The notes below the pieces were generated by a model, which did no database searches, was not told where the DNA came from, and saw only the letters and a list, made by a program, of their open reading frames with translations. Of a DNA stretch of 64,000 nt, positions 8,962 through 18,242 are shown one piece after another. The stretch's first letter is position 1; each line of letters opens with the position of its first letter. This DNA comes from Holdemania sp. Marseille-P2844 (lineage in GTDB: Bacteria; Bacillota_I; Bacilli_A; Erysipelotrichales; Erysipelotrichaceae), in assembly GCF_900120005.1 (NCBI RefSeq), contig NZ_LT635454.1:464759-528758 (forward strand), read 5' to 3'. A program made the position numbers and the translations under genes.

Positions 8962-9149
8962 ATGAAGGTAATGGTAATATTTGGAACTCGTCCAGAGGCT
9001 ATTAAAATGTGCCCATTGGTAAATGAATTAAAACATAGGAACAGATTAGAAACAATTGTTTGTGTAACTGGACAGCACAAAGAAATGTTGTCATCTGTTT
9101 TAGATGTTTTTAAGATAATACCAGATTATAATTTACATGTAATGAAAAA
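8962..9149 (+). pseudogene. wecB: UDP-N-acetylglucosamine 2-epimerase, 5' fragment
   Basis: Intact WecB/MnaA converts UDP-GlcNAc to UDP-ManNAc. Only the first 60 or so residues are present: MVIFGTRPEAIKMCPLV and IVCVTGQHKEML are the classical start of the family. Similarity ends after DYNLHVMK at about 9147. The open frame continues to 9327, but that part is the antisense of a GT2 gene. The full enzyme is about 370-380 residues, so all catalytic residues beyond the N-terminus are lost and the product cannot be active. Confidence 0.88.
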
Positions 9150-9439
9150 TTGGCTTGATGCTGGCCGTCTCCATCAAATTGAATGGCACAATCATAGTTG
9201 TTTTCATAACCATATTTGTAGCCTAGCTGCATTGCACAGCTTAATCCCATGTTGCAAGGTAGATCGATATGATTGTATTTTTTTTCATCAAGTAATTCCT
9301 TTGTGTTATCTGTACTACCATCATTAATAATGACATATCCAAAATCACTATAATTGCTAAAGTTATCTTTTAAATTACTGATTACTTTGTCTATGTTAGA
9401 CTCCTCATTGTATGCAGGTATAATTACAAGAAGTTTCAT
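9150..9439 (-). pseudogene. Family 2 glycosyltransferase, 5' fragment
   Basis: The first 96 or so residues of a GT-A fold GT2 (dolichol-phosphate-mannose-synthase-like). They include LVIIPAYNEESNIDKVISNL, VIINDGSTDNT and CAIQFDGDGQHQ, with the DXD-type metal site in the last. Similarity stops right after DGDGQHQ; the open frame then runs to 9110 through antisense wecB sequence. The ATG at 9439 has a good GGGGTG ribosome site, and the fragment lies 71 bp downstream of the minus-strand SGNH gene, so it was probably the last gene of that operon. Lacking the acceptor part and any membrane segments, it should be inactive. Confidence 0.88.
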
Positions 9440-9510
9440 TTTTTCACCCCGTAGTTAATAATATCATAATTTAAGTTTTAAATTATATAAAATTCAATTT
9501 TTATGAAAAT

Positions 9511-10947
9511 TCAACGACTTTTTAACCAAAAAACCATTGAATAATTAATATACAATGAATCAAGTACTCTTCCTTGTGTATCAATTATAACAATTTTAAG
9601 TCCTGGATCTTCCGAGGTTTCTTGTTTCCCGTTTATGATGATATTATTATTTTCAAATTTTACACTTGCATTTTTAGATTTATACTCTTTTACTAAGCTG
9701 TTATCCTCTTCATAAAATAATACTTGATCATTTTGAGTTACCATAATGAAGTCTTTGTCTTTATTATTGATAAAATCAAAGTGAATACCAACATTATTTA
9801 ACATTTGACTTTCATATTCTCCAATAAAAGAACGTCCATCGGTTCCATTATAGCTAATTGCAAATGTAAACCCTGATTCTTGAATATAATCAAAGTAATT
9901 GTAAATATCATCGACACTTTGTAATAATTTTTCCATCGTATCATTGTAGAGTTGATCTAAAGCAGTTTCGTACGATTCAATTTTCTTCGGCTTTGAAGCG
10001 CTTAAGTGATAATCTTGTTTTAAGACTTCAATCAACTTATTCATGAGTTTTGTAGAACCGCGGATATTAGTATGCCAGATATCGCCATCCTGATCAAAAT
10101 GAAAGTTCATTTCTTCATAGAGATCGTTAAAATCGATGAATTGAATTTCTTTTCTTTGAGTATATTGCTTAATATATTGAAGCATATTGTATTCTTGCTG
10201 GGTGACATAGAACGGGGTTTTGACTAATAAGAGCGGTAAATTCTTTTTCCTGCATAGATCAATAATTTTATCAAGATATTGCAGATTGGTTTCATCGGGT
10301 TTTACAGTTTCTGTTTGATGGTAGGTATCTCGTTCTATTTTTTTATCAGATTCAGGATAGCCCATAGTCCAACCGAAAAAAGGATTGAAGTGCTTTTCAA
10401 AAGGAAATTTAAAATCATCCAGTGTCATTTCATTCAATCGTGAGTGATAGAGTCTCAAATCTAACAAATAATCCAATTTCAGTGATTTATCGCTTATTTC
10501 TTTTAGAGATTGAGCTCGATAGATCTCATTTCGCAAACCTTCAGAGTTCTTTTTATAAATTCCGTCTGTCTGGCAGGCTTTAGAGCTTTCCAGAAGACCG
10601 AAGACATCGAGGACAATAACTTGAGGTGTTTGTGTCTTTAACGCTTGCTTGAGGTAGTAATAGGTCTGTGAAAAGGGTTGACACTCGCCTGCGAAAACAT
10701 AACTGTAAGCTCCTGTTTTTTTCCAGAGAATTGCTGGATTGAAGGCATAGTAAGAATGGCTGGAGCCAAGGAAAAGGACATCTAACGAATCTTTTTCGAG
10801 CGCATAGAAACCTTCTGTTTTGTTCGTCATATCATCCGGCGCTTCATAGTATTTTGGATGCAAAACGATTGAAAAGTAAGTCATCAGCAGACAAGCTGTG
10901 ATCACTAATAACATACATTTAAATATAAACTGAATTGTTTTCTTCAT
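9511..10947 (-). CDS. Membrane-anchored SGNH-fold acyl-transfer protein, partner of MBOAT
   Basis: Likely works with the MBOAT protein encoded just upstream (19 bp away) to acylate a surface glycan, as DltD- or AlgX/AlgJ-like proteins do. From the ATG at 10947 (GAAGGT at 7 bp; the ATG at 10953 is too close to it) it has 478 residues. One N-terminal membrane helix (about 5-28) is followed by an extracytoplasmic domain. The SGNH block I is LFLGSSHSYYAFNP with Ser63. The Asp-x-x-His type block is probably GDIWHTNIRGS near residue 292. A C-terminal beta-rich region of about 130 residues follows. The family match is by motif only; the acyl group and target glycan are unknown. Confidence 0.8.
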   Translation of the reverse strand: MKKTIQFIFKCMLLVITACLLMTYFSIVLHPKYYEAPDDMTNKTEGFYALEKDSLDVLFLGSSHSYYAFNPAILWKKTGAYSYVFAGECQPFSQTYYYLKQALKTQTPQVIVLDVFGLLESSKACQTDGIYKKNSEGLRNEIYRAQSLKEISDKSLKLDYLLDLRLYHSRLNEMTLDDFKFPFEKHFNPFFGWTMGYPESDKKIERDTYHQTETVKPDETNLQYLDKIIDLCRKKNLPLLLVKTPFYVTQQEYNMLQYIKQYTQRKEIQFIDFNDLYEEMNFHFDQDGDIWHTNIRGSTKLMNKLIEVLKQDYHLSASKPKKIESYETALDQLYNDTMEKLLQSVDDIYNYFDYIQESGFTFAISYNGTDGRSFIGEYESQMLNNVGIHFDFINNKDKDFIMVTQNDQVLFYEEDNSLVKEYKSKNASVKFENNNIIINGKQETSEDPGLKIVIIDTQGRVLDSLYINYSMVFWLKSR

Positions 10948-10965
10948 TGTCATTACCTTCTTTAA

Positions 10966-12351
10966 TTAAAACTGAATGTAAATAAATTGATTCGCATCAT
11001 ATCCTGTTCCATACACGCCAAGAATAAGGAAAGTGGAGAATAAGAGAATATAAATTAAGAAACGAAATACAAAATTTCTTTTTCTAAACCATTTGATCAT
11101 ATCGAAATGATTTCGCAGGAGATCTAAAATTACAATAATCAAAATGAAGAACAAAGCGATGGAGAGTTCTTTTGAAGAGATTTTAAGTAAATCTAAGTTG
11201 AGTTTAAAGGAAGGGAAAAATAATGCTTTCTGTAATATTGCCAGTGCTTGTTTAACATCTGTTATTTTAAAGAATACCCATGAGATAGCAATTAAAACAA
11301 AGTTAAGTATAATCTTTAAAAACCGGATTATTGAATTCGAAGCTTTCTTCGATAAATGTATGATTTGTTCAAATATTTGTAAAAGGGCATGGAAGAGTCC
11401 CCAGAGAACAAACGACCAAGAGGCACCATGCCATAAACCGCTAATCAGGAAGACAACAATCAAATTCCTGTATTTCTTTGCCGTCCCTTTGCGATTCCCG
11501 CCTAAGGGAATATAAATATAATCCCGCAGCCATGAACTAAGGGAAATATGCCAGCGCCGCCAGAATTCAGAGATGCTCTCGGCAAGATAAGGTGTTTTAA
11601 AATTTTCTTCAATCTTGAATCCAAAACATTTCGAGATACCAATTGCCATATTGGAATAGACATCAAAGTCTAGATAAATTTGAAAAGAGTATAAGATCAT
11701 GGCAATCCATAGTAAACCTCCTGAGGCTTCTTGCCATTGGAAGTAGATGGAATCGACTAATATTAATAAATTATCAGCGATCACTACTTTTTCAAAACAA
11801 CCCAAGGCTGTACGGATCAAACCTGATTCAATCCGGGATGTTTTCCAGGGACGCTGCTTTTTTAACTGTGTAAAAAAAGATTTTGGTCGATTAATCGGCC
11901 CGGCTGTAAAAACTGGGAAAAAGGAAAGATAAAGCCAGCAATTTAGATAACTGGTTTCTGCGTCCATCCTTTTTTTAGCAACTTCAATACAATAGCTGAT
12001 TGCTTTAAAGGTATAAAAGGAGATGCCAACGGGCGCTAGCCAGGAAAAATGGAAGAAAGGAAATATAAATTTATAATATTTGAAAATAACTAACCCCGCT
12101 GCTAACACAACAAGTGCAATTAATAATTCGGACTTTTGCTTTTTCCTTTTTGTTTTACTTAGGCGCAGTCCAAGAATATAGACAACAAGACTTACTACAA
12201 ATAAATAGATCACGCTCAATAGCCCGAATGAACTGACATAAAATAAATTAATCAGAGTGAGCCAATAGTTTTGAATCCGTTTAGGTATCATATAGTAAAT
12301 AACTAAACTGATTATTAAGAAAGCTGCAAAATTTAATGAGGTAGGCTGCAT
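10966..12351 (-). CDS. MBOAT-family O-acyltransferase (DltB/AlgI-like)
   Basis: Multi-pass membrane protein predicted to move acyl groups across the membrane for transfer to an extracellular glycan. 461 residues, close to the family norm. Clear MBOAT features are FPVFTAGPINRP, the IYLDFDVYSNMAIGISK region, FWRRWHISLSSWLRDYIYIP, and SGLWHGASWSFVLWG with the invariant His near 307. It sits between a GT-C-like membrane protein (upstream) and an SGNH partner (downstream) in one minus-strand operon. No dltA/dltC-type carrier genes are nearby, so acetyl-type O-acylation of sugar seems more likely than D-alanylation; this is inference. Confidence 0.92.
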   Translation of the reverse strand: MQPTSLNFAAFLIISLVIYYMIPKRIQNYWLTLINLFYVSSFGLLSVIYLFVVSLVVYILGLRLSKTKRKKQKSELLIALVVLAAGLVIFKYYKFIFPFFHFSWLAPVGISFYTFKAISYCIEVAKKRMDAETSYLNCWLYLSFFPVFTAGPINRPKSFFTQLKKQRPWKTSRIESGLIRTALGCFEKVVIADNLLILVDSIYFQWQEASGGLLWIAMILYSFQIYLDFDVYSNMAIGISKCFGFKIEENFKTPYLAESISEFWRRWHISLSSWLRDYIYIPLGGNRKGTAKKYRNLIVVFLISGLWHGASWSFVLWGLFHALLQIFEQIIHLSKKASNSIIRFLKIILNFVLIAISWVFFKITDVKQALAILQKALFFPSFKLNLDLLKISSKELSIALFFILIIVILDLLRNHFDMIKWFRKRNFVFRFLIYILLFSTFLILGVYGTGYDANQFIYIQF

Positions 12352-12368
12352 GGTTGTTCTCCTTATCT

Positions 12369-14372
12369 TTAATGGAATAATCTATAGAATTGCGAGTACA
12401 ACTGAGGATTAGTGAGCGCAATATTGTCTGAGTCCGGAAGAAAGAATAAAAATAAATTATATAAAATACCAATCAGGCATAGAAATAAAACTATATATAT
12501 GAATATTTTTCTTACTTCTTTATCTTTCATTTGAATATAAAGAGCAAAGAGAATAAGCGTGGTTCCTATAAAAATAAAGATTGCAAAATCGGAAATGTAA
12601 CGTTGTAATAACCCTGCACATTGAATATCAATAAATATAATAAGAATACCGAGGATTGGAAAAGTAAGATAGCTAATTAAAGTTTTAGGTTTTTTTATTC
12701 GTTTTAAATTTGGTAATAAAAATGAAAAATAAAGAATAGGGTTGCAAGATAAGAGCCCTCCTGTCATTGATTCTCGAGTAAGTTCCCCTATATAATTTGT
12801 ATTAAATTCAACGTATTGAAGATACGGAAAGACAGATTGTATATTCGGAAACTGAAATAAATAAGTGAAAATTCCTATAAAGAATCGATCAAAAACAAAA
12901 CCTCTCCGAGTCATATCGTTGGTCGTTAAATTATAGCTTGATCCAAAATCAAAAGGAGAATCAAAGCGTGTCCAGTTATAGAACATTAATCCTGCAGCGA
13001 TGATGACATAGGGGAGTAAGGCAACCATAAGGTATTTTTTGTTTTGTTTTTCTCTTAGATTCATTAATTCGGGTAGGAAGAAGAGGAATGCTAAGAAAGA
13101 ACCGAGAATCAGTTGCGGTCTGCAGGCGGCAACGAAGGCCATACAACAAGATCCTATAAACAAAATTTTGCAATTAAGCGAATGATCAGTTTGCTTGGAT
13201 TTCAGCCACAAAAATAGTCCCCAGATCGTAAGCGCCAATCCCATCATAATGGGTACTGAATAAATATCAGGACGTCTGGCTATGAAAAAAGCCCCGCTGC
13301 CCAATATTGTGGCTGAACTTAGTAATAGACTTAAACCGAGTGGTATTTTTCTTTGATAATAACGAATAACAATTTCTTCAAAAAACAAGAAAACTCCAAG
13401 AATGAAGAAAATTTCAGAGATCATAATTGGAATGGGATTAGGAAGATAAGTTCCTGTAATTAAAAAATAAGGAAGATAGAAGACCAGTTCCGGACCAATT
13501 CCAAAATACACAAAATATTTACCTTTATAATAAGCAAAATCCCAGAAATAATAGACATCTTTCTTGATTCGGAGCGAACTATCATAGGGATTTGATAGTT
13601 GTTTTAATTCTTCAGAAGGATCGACGAGTAAAGATGTCTGTCCCTTAGCTAATGCTTCAGCTAAATAATGATATTCTTGAGGATGAGGATAGGCTGTATC
13701 TTTCCAGAAGAAGGGATTAGAGAAAAGCACAAGAACAAATAACAGGATATGGCATGAAGCAGTTACAATAATCATAGTCTTCCGTTTTGTTGAATTTCCT
13801 TTAAAAGAGAGAGTAAAGAAGCTGCGATGCTGATATAATTGATAAATAAGGATGAAGAGGATGAACAACGTTAAAATTCTTAATGTTTGTATTTTCAAGG
13901 GAACTCGAACATTTATTTCAGAAGCGATTATAGTAAATTTGGCGTTATCTGGATTATAGAAAGAAATAAGTAGACTTTTTACATCACCATAGGGGTGTAT
14001 TCTAATGATGTGCGTTTCTTCCAGAGATTCAATATAAGTTTGATTCCCTTTATAACTCATTTGGGAATGACCTTCATCGCTATAATTGATTTTTAAATCG
14101 AGCGTAGTCGGGCAGCCATTTCCTTCACAGTGCAGATTGATTTTTATATTCTGGACATTTTGATTTAAATAATTATATTGTATTGTTTGTAAACTTTGAT
14201 CTGGGAATACTAATTTATCGGATATAGAATTTCCGTCGATAGAAATTTGATAGCCAGGTTTACTTTGAGGAAATGTAAGTGATTCCCAAGTGCGCCAGTT
14301 AAAAATGAAAACTTCAATGGCCATGACAACAAGTAAAAAAATGAAATAAGGATAGAATTTCTTTTTCTTCAT
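12369..14372 (-). CDS. Large membrane protein, GT-C-like with N-terminal extracytoplasmic domain
   Basis: 667 residues. ATG at 14372 after GGGGAG at good spacing. One N-terminal membrane helix (about 7-25) precedes an outside domain of about 140 residues rich in beta-type sequence, which includes a Cys pair (CEGNGC). Many membrane helices then follow from about 165 to the end. A loop containing YPHPQEYHYLAEALAKGQ has the layout of the acidic first-loop region of GT-C glycosyltransferases, so a polyprenyl-phosphate-sugar-dependent transferase is my best inference. No named family is recognised. It is the first gene of the minus-strand operon with MBOAT and SGNH, divergent from the PMT gene. 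Confidence 0.75.
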   Translation of the reverse strand: MKKKKFYPYFIFLLVVMAIEVFIFNWRTWESLTFPQSKPGYQISIDGNSISDKLVFPDQSLQTIQYNYLNQNVQNIKINLHCEGNGCPTTLDLKINYSDEGHSQMSYKGNQTYIESLEETHIIRIHPYGDVKSLLISFYNPDNAKFTIIASEINVRVPLKIQTLRILTLFILFILIYQLYQHRSFFTLSFKGNSTKRKTMIIVTASCHILLFVLVLFSNPFFWKDTAYPHPQEYHYLAEALAKGQTSLLVDPSEELKQLSNPYDSSLRIKKDVYYFWDFAYYKGKYFVYFGIGPELVFYLPYFLITGTYLPNPIPIMISEIFFILGVFLFFEEIVIRYYQRKIPLGLSLLLSSATILGSGAFFIARRPDIYSVPIMMGLALTIWGLFLWLKSKQTDHSLNCKILFIGSCCMAFVAACRPQLILGSFLAFLFFLPELMNLREKQNKKYLMVALLPYVIIAAGLMFYNWTRFDSPFDFGSSYNLTTNDMTRRGFVFDRFFIGIFTYLFQFPNIQSVFPYLQYVEFNTNYIGELTRESMTGGLLSCNPILYFSFLLPNLKRIKKPKTLISYLTFPILGILIIFIDIQCAGLLQRYISDFAIFIFIGTTLILFALYIQMKDKEVRKIFIYIVLFLCLIGILYNLFLFFLPDSDNIALTNPQLYSQFYRLFH

Positions 14373-14511
14373 TTTCTTCTCCCCTGTAAAAATAAATCCC
14401 CGAAATAGTTCTTAAAAAAATAATACACAATTTATTCAAGAAATTCTATAGTTAGTGTAAAGTTGTAAAAGAAATGTAAGTATGAAGTATGTAGAAAGCC
14501 TGGTTTGATTC

Positions 14512-14520
14512 TGATATACT
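14512..14520 (+). promoter_or_regulatory. Extended -10 promoter of the PMT gene
   Basis: TG-A-TATACT, with TATACT at 14515-14520, 24 bp before the ATG. AAAGGAG lies between promoter and start. Confidence 0.55.
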
Positions 14521-14544
14521 ATTAGCTAAAAGGAGTCCTGAAAC

Positions 14545-16476
14545 ATGTTAAAAGAAATAAGTTTAACGCTTTTTCATAATCAAGAATTAATTAGTTTGCT
14601 TCTAATTGAAGGTGTTATCCTGATTGTTTCTTTTATGATATATAAGAGTTTAAAGAAAAAAGATGAAATAATAAAGCCTCATTCAAAAGAAACATCCGCT
14701 GGAAAGGCGGTCTGGAATGCTTTCGACAGTTTAATATGCGGAACAATAACGTTTATGTTCCTGGCTGTTGCATTCTGGCAATTGGGGGACACTGAAATGC
14801 CGCAAACGCGCTGGCAGCCAACCCAGTCGAATGAATCTTTTATTTTACAGATTGCGGATGGAAGCAGTGCCTTTGATCGAATTTATCTGCTTTCTGGTGA
14901 GGGGGATAATAATGCATTGGAAAGCGGTTATCAAATTGGTTTAAGAAATGTCTTAATTGAAGGATCCAATGATTTAGTAGATTGGGATAATATTTCGCAA
15001 ATTGATAACAGCAGTTATCTCCAGTGGAAAATTATCGAAGGACAATGGAATTATCGCTATCTTCGTATCACGGCTGGAGAAAAGAATAATGTTATTAATG
15101 AAATTGGATTGAAGCGAGCGGGATTTAATGATTTTTTACCATTGACTGTTTATTCGAGTAATCCTGAAGGCACTTACGATCCGCAGTTGGTTATTGACGA
15201 GCAGTCTAAGCTGAAGATCGATCCGTTGTATCTGAATGAAACTTATTTTGACGAGATCTATCATGTCCGCAATGCTCAGGAAATTGCTGAAGGTCAGGTT
15301 ATGTATGCTTTCGTCCATCCGCTTTTGGGAACGCAAGTTATTGCGTTTTTTATCAAATTATTAGGTAATAATCCTTTTGCGTGGCGATTTGGCGGGGTTC
15401 TTTTCAGCGCCGCGATGATCCCTCTGTTGTATGATCTTTGCCGCAGATTATTTAATAAGACTTTTTACGCAGCTCTGGGAGCTGTTTTCCTGGCCTGTGA
15501 TTTTATGCATTTAACAACGGCGAGAATCGCTACGTTGGAACCTTTTTCTGTTTTCTTTATTTTACTGATGACTTATTTCATGATTCGTTATTGCTTGATG
15601 AACTTTTATGTGGATGATTTTAAGAAATCATTAGGTTTATTAGCCGCAGCTGGAATTAGCATGGGAATTGGCGTTTCCGTAAAATGGACAGGTGTTTATG
15701 CCGGGATGGGACTTACCGTATTATTTTTCAGCAGCTTAATCAGCCGTTATGTTGAATACAGACAGGCGAAACGATCAAAAGATCTAACTGCATTAGAAAA
15801 ACATAAAATTGAAGTTTTCCCTAAATACTGTTGGATTACCCTTCTTTGGTGCTGCCTGTGGTTTGTTTTGATTCCTTTGATCATCTATGCTTTATCTTAT
15901 TTGCCATGTATAATCAATCGCGGCGAGGGATGGAGTCTGGCCGGAGTTTTCAAGCAGACTATGGGGATGTATAACTATCATGCGAATCTTGACGCAACCC
16001 ATCCTTTTCAATCGGTATGGTGGCAATGGATACTGGATGCCCGTCCAATTTGGTATTATCATCATATCAGTGAGAATCTTGTTTACACCATCTCAGCTTT
16101 TGGCAATCCGCTGATTTGGTGGTCTGGGTTTATTGCGATTCTTTTCTGTGCCTATGAATTTATCAGAAATAAAACAAAAACAGCGGGAATGATTTCAGTC
16201 TGTTATTTTGCTCAGCTCATTCCTTGGATGTTAGTCACTCGCTGTGTTTTTATTTATCACTATTATCCTTCAGTTCCATTTTTAATCGTCGCGCTTGTAT
16301 ACGGATTGAAATGCTTGGTTGACAAGGATGTTCGTTACGAAAAGCGGATCAAAATTTTTGCCCTTGCTTGTATTTTGCTTTTTGTTTTATTTTTACCTGC
16401 GACAGCTGGCTTTGGCACAACTCAAGCTTATATTGATGGATTTATGCGATGGTTTCCAAGTTGGTACTTTGGATAA
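14545..16476 (+). CDS. Protein O-mannosyltransferase-type (GT39/PMT) glycosyltransferase with discoidin-like insertion
   Basis: Membrane transferase that takes a sugar from a polyprenyl-phosphate donor and adds it to an outside acceptor. 643 residues. The catalytic acidic pair is in YFDEIYHVRNAQEI (Asp236-Glu237), followed by HPLLGTQVIAF and many helices; a second PMT signature is ISMGIGVSVKWTGVYAGMGL. Unusually, about 130 residues between the first helices and the catalytic loop (roughly 90-220) look like an F5/8 type C (discoidin) beta-sandwich: IEGSNDLVDWDNIS and YRYLRITAG. Such a domain may bind the acceptor glycan. First gene of an operon with the PTPS-related and DUF2383 genes. GC content is between that of the flanks and the core. 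Confidence 0.85.
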   Translation: MLKEISLTLFHNQELISLLLIEGVILIVSFMIYKSLKKKDEIIKPHSKETSAGKAVWNAFDSLICGTITFMFLAVAFWQLGDTEMPQTRWQPTQSNESFILQIADGSSAFDRIYLLSGEGDNNALESGYQIGLRNVLIEGSNDLVDWDNISQIDNSSYLQWKIIEGQWNYRYLRITAGEKNNVINEIGLKRAGFNDFLPLTVYSSNPEGTYDPQLVIDEQSKLKIDPLYLNETYFDEIYHVRNAQEIAEGQVMYAFVHPLLGTQVIAFFIKLLGNNPFAWRFGGVLFSAAMIPLLYDLCRRLFNKTFYAALGAVFLACDFMHLTTARIATLEPFSVFFILLMTYFMIRYCLMNFYVDDFKKSLGLLAAAGISMGIGVSVKWTGVYAGMGLTVLFFSSLISRYVEYRQAKRSKDLTALEKHKIEVFPKYCWITLLWCCLWFVLIPLIIYALSYLPCIINRGEGWSLAGVFKQTMGMYNYHANLDATHPFQSVWWQWILDARPIWYYHHISENLVYTISAFGNPLIWWSGFIAILFCAYEFIRNKTKTAGMISVCYFAQLIPWMLVTRCVFIYHYYPSVPFLIVALVYGLKCLVDKDVRYEKRIKIFALACILLFVLFLPATAGFGTTQAYIDGFMRWFPSWYFG

Positions 16477-16490
16477 AAGGAGGGCAAAAG

Positions 16491-18209
16491 ATGAAGCGAA
16501 AGCAACAACTGATTTTTGTTCTATTCTGTTTTGTTATTGCCTTGTTATCTTTAGCTCCTTATTGGACTCATGGAGTTAATTTGGAACATGACACATGTTT
16601 TCACTTAAGCAGGATTGAAGGTTTGGCGCAAAGCTTTAAAGACGGAATTTACATGCCGCGAATTTATCCCTATAAGAATAATAATTTTGGATATGCCAGT
16701 CCGTTGTTCTACTGTGATTTTTTCTTAATCATACCCGCCTTACTCTATAATGCGGGCTTAAGCTTGGCGCGCAGCTATCAATTCTTACTCTTGCTTTGCA
16801 GCTTTTTTTCGGCTTGGTATATGGGAAAGCTAACAATGAAGCTTAGCCGGCAGCAGCCGGCAATGTATTTGGCTGCATTTCTTTATGTTTTTTCACTCTA
16901 CCGATTCACCGATATTTATGTTCGCGGAGCTTTAGGGGAAGTGCTGGCCTTTGTCTTTATGCCTGTGGCTTTAATTGGAATCTATGAAGTCCTTTGGGGT
17001 GATGAAAAAAAGTGGTCTTGGCTAATGACGGGCTATTCAGGCTTACTTCTTTCCCACACGCTATCCTTTTATCTGATGGTTCTAATTTTGATTGTTTTCA
17101 TCCTTATTCGCTGGCATGTGTTAAATCAGCAGAGACAGAGGGGAACAGCGATCACCAAAGCAGCTTTATGGGCAATCGGCTTATGTTCCTTTTATCTGTG
17201 GCCAATGCTGGAACAAATGACAAGTCAGGAGCTATACTTACATTATTATGCGGGAAGCTCTGATTTGGCATCGACCGCATTAAATGCCTGGCAATATACC
17301 GAAATGACGATGAATTTTTCCGTTTCTAATGTTGCTTATGATCCAGGTCAGGCAATGACGACCAATCTGGGCGTTTTGATACCTATTTTACCTTTGCTCG
17401 GCGTATTTTTCTTTAATCAAGAAAAAACAAAAGAAAGTAATTTTCTTTATCTGATTTGCGGCTTGGGTTATCTTTGTTACTTCTTATGCAGCCGATTATT
17501 TCCCTGGGAATACTTTGCGTGGATGCGAATTATTCAGTTTCCGTGGCGATTGATGAGTCTTGCTGATTTATTTCTATGTCCTGCTGCAGCGATTATCTCC
17601 GTAAGATTTTTTAGAAGATCGGGCATCATAGTTGTTCCGTTTTTAATTGTTTGTGGAATAGTGGTGGGACTTATACGGATTATGCCTGTTGCTGAAAGAC
17701 CAATTGTTTTTGGGACAGACATGCCGTATGAAGCTTTGATTGATGGAACTTTATTGGATCCATACTATGGCGATTCTTTTTATGTCCGACCTGAAATCGC
17801 CGGCGCAGATTATTTGCCAGTAGCTCAAACCGATTATCGTATAGCATCCCGTTGTGTGACTGTCGAGAATAAAGAAGTTGCCTGCGGCATTGAAAAACAA
17901 GGAAACAAAACAAGTTTTGAAATTACCAAGATGGGAACCAATACATGGATGCAAATACCGGTGACTTATTATAAGGGGTATACTGCTGCGGCGGTGGATA
18001 CGAATGGTAAACAATTCAAACTCCCTGTAATAAAGAATAAAGACAGCGGATTGGTTGAAGTAAATAATAAGAATGTTACATCGGGAATAATTACTATAAC
18101 TTATTCAGGAACCTGGATCCAAAAAGTTTCTGTGCTGCTTACTTTCTTAACCTGTTGTTTATGGACCTGCACTCAACTTATCTATAGAAAAAAGGATAGA
18201 TCGTTATAA
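16491..18209 (+). CDS. PTPS-related (PF10131-type) membrane protein, probable GT-C glycosyltransferase
   Basis: 572 residues from the ATG at 16491, which follows AAAGGAGGG; an in-frame ATG at 16449 overlaps the upstream gene and lacks a site. The sequence NLEHDTCFHLSRIEGLAQSF (His33-Asp34 in the first outside loop) and YASPLFYCDFFL are typical of the family called '6-pyruvoyl-tetrahydropterin synthase related, membrane protein', which is really a multi-pass GT-C-like family. About 11 helices precede a C-terminal outside domain with PVTYYKGYTAAAVDTNGK, which parallels the C-terminal domain of YfhO proteins. A close paralogue is at 21401. It follows the PMT gene by 14 bp, so the two are one operon. 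Confidence 0.8.
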   Translation: MKRKQQLIFVLFCFVIALLSLAPYWTHGVNLEHDTCFHLSRIEGLAQSFKDGIYMPRIYPYKNNNFGYASPLFYCDFFLIIPALLYNAGLSLARSYQFLLLLCSFFSAWYMGKLTMKLSRQQPAMYLAAFLYVFSLYRFTDIYVRGALGEVLAFVFMPVALIGIYEVLWGDEKKWSWLMTGYSGLLLSHTLSFYLMVLILIVFILIRWHVLNQQRQRGTAITKAALWAIGLCSFYLWPMLEQMTSQELYLHYYAGSSDLASTALNAWQYTEMTMNFSVSNVAYDPGQAMTTNLGVLIPILPLLGVFFFNQEKTKESNFLYLICGLGYLCYFLCSRLFPWEYFAWMRIIQFPWRLMSLADLFLCPAAAIISVRFFRRSGIIVVPFLIVCGIVVGLIRIMPVAERPIVFGTDMPYEALIDGTLLDPYYGDSFYVRPEIAGADYLPVAQTDYRIASRCVTVENKEVACGIEKQGNKTSFEITKMGTNTWMQIPVTYYKGYTAAAVDTNGKQFKLPVIKNKDSGLVEVNNKNVTSGIITITYSGTWIQKVSVLLTFLTCCLWTCTQLIYRKKDRSL

Positions 18210-18242
18210 AAATGGGGAATACTATTTTTAGAGGTGAATGAA

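Noticed and set aside
9150-9327. Treating the frame 8962-9327 as one short intact gene
   Set aside because: Its last 60 codons are antisense to the GT2 fragment and match nothing.
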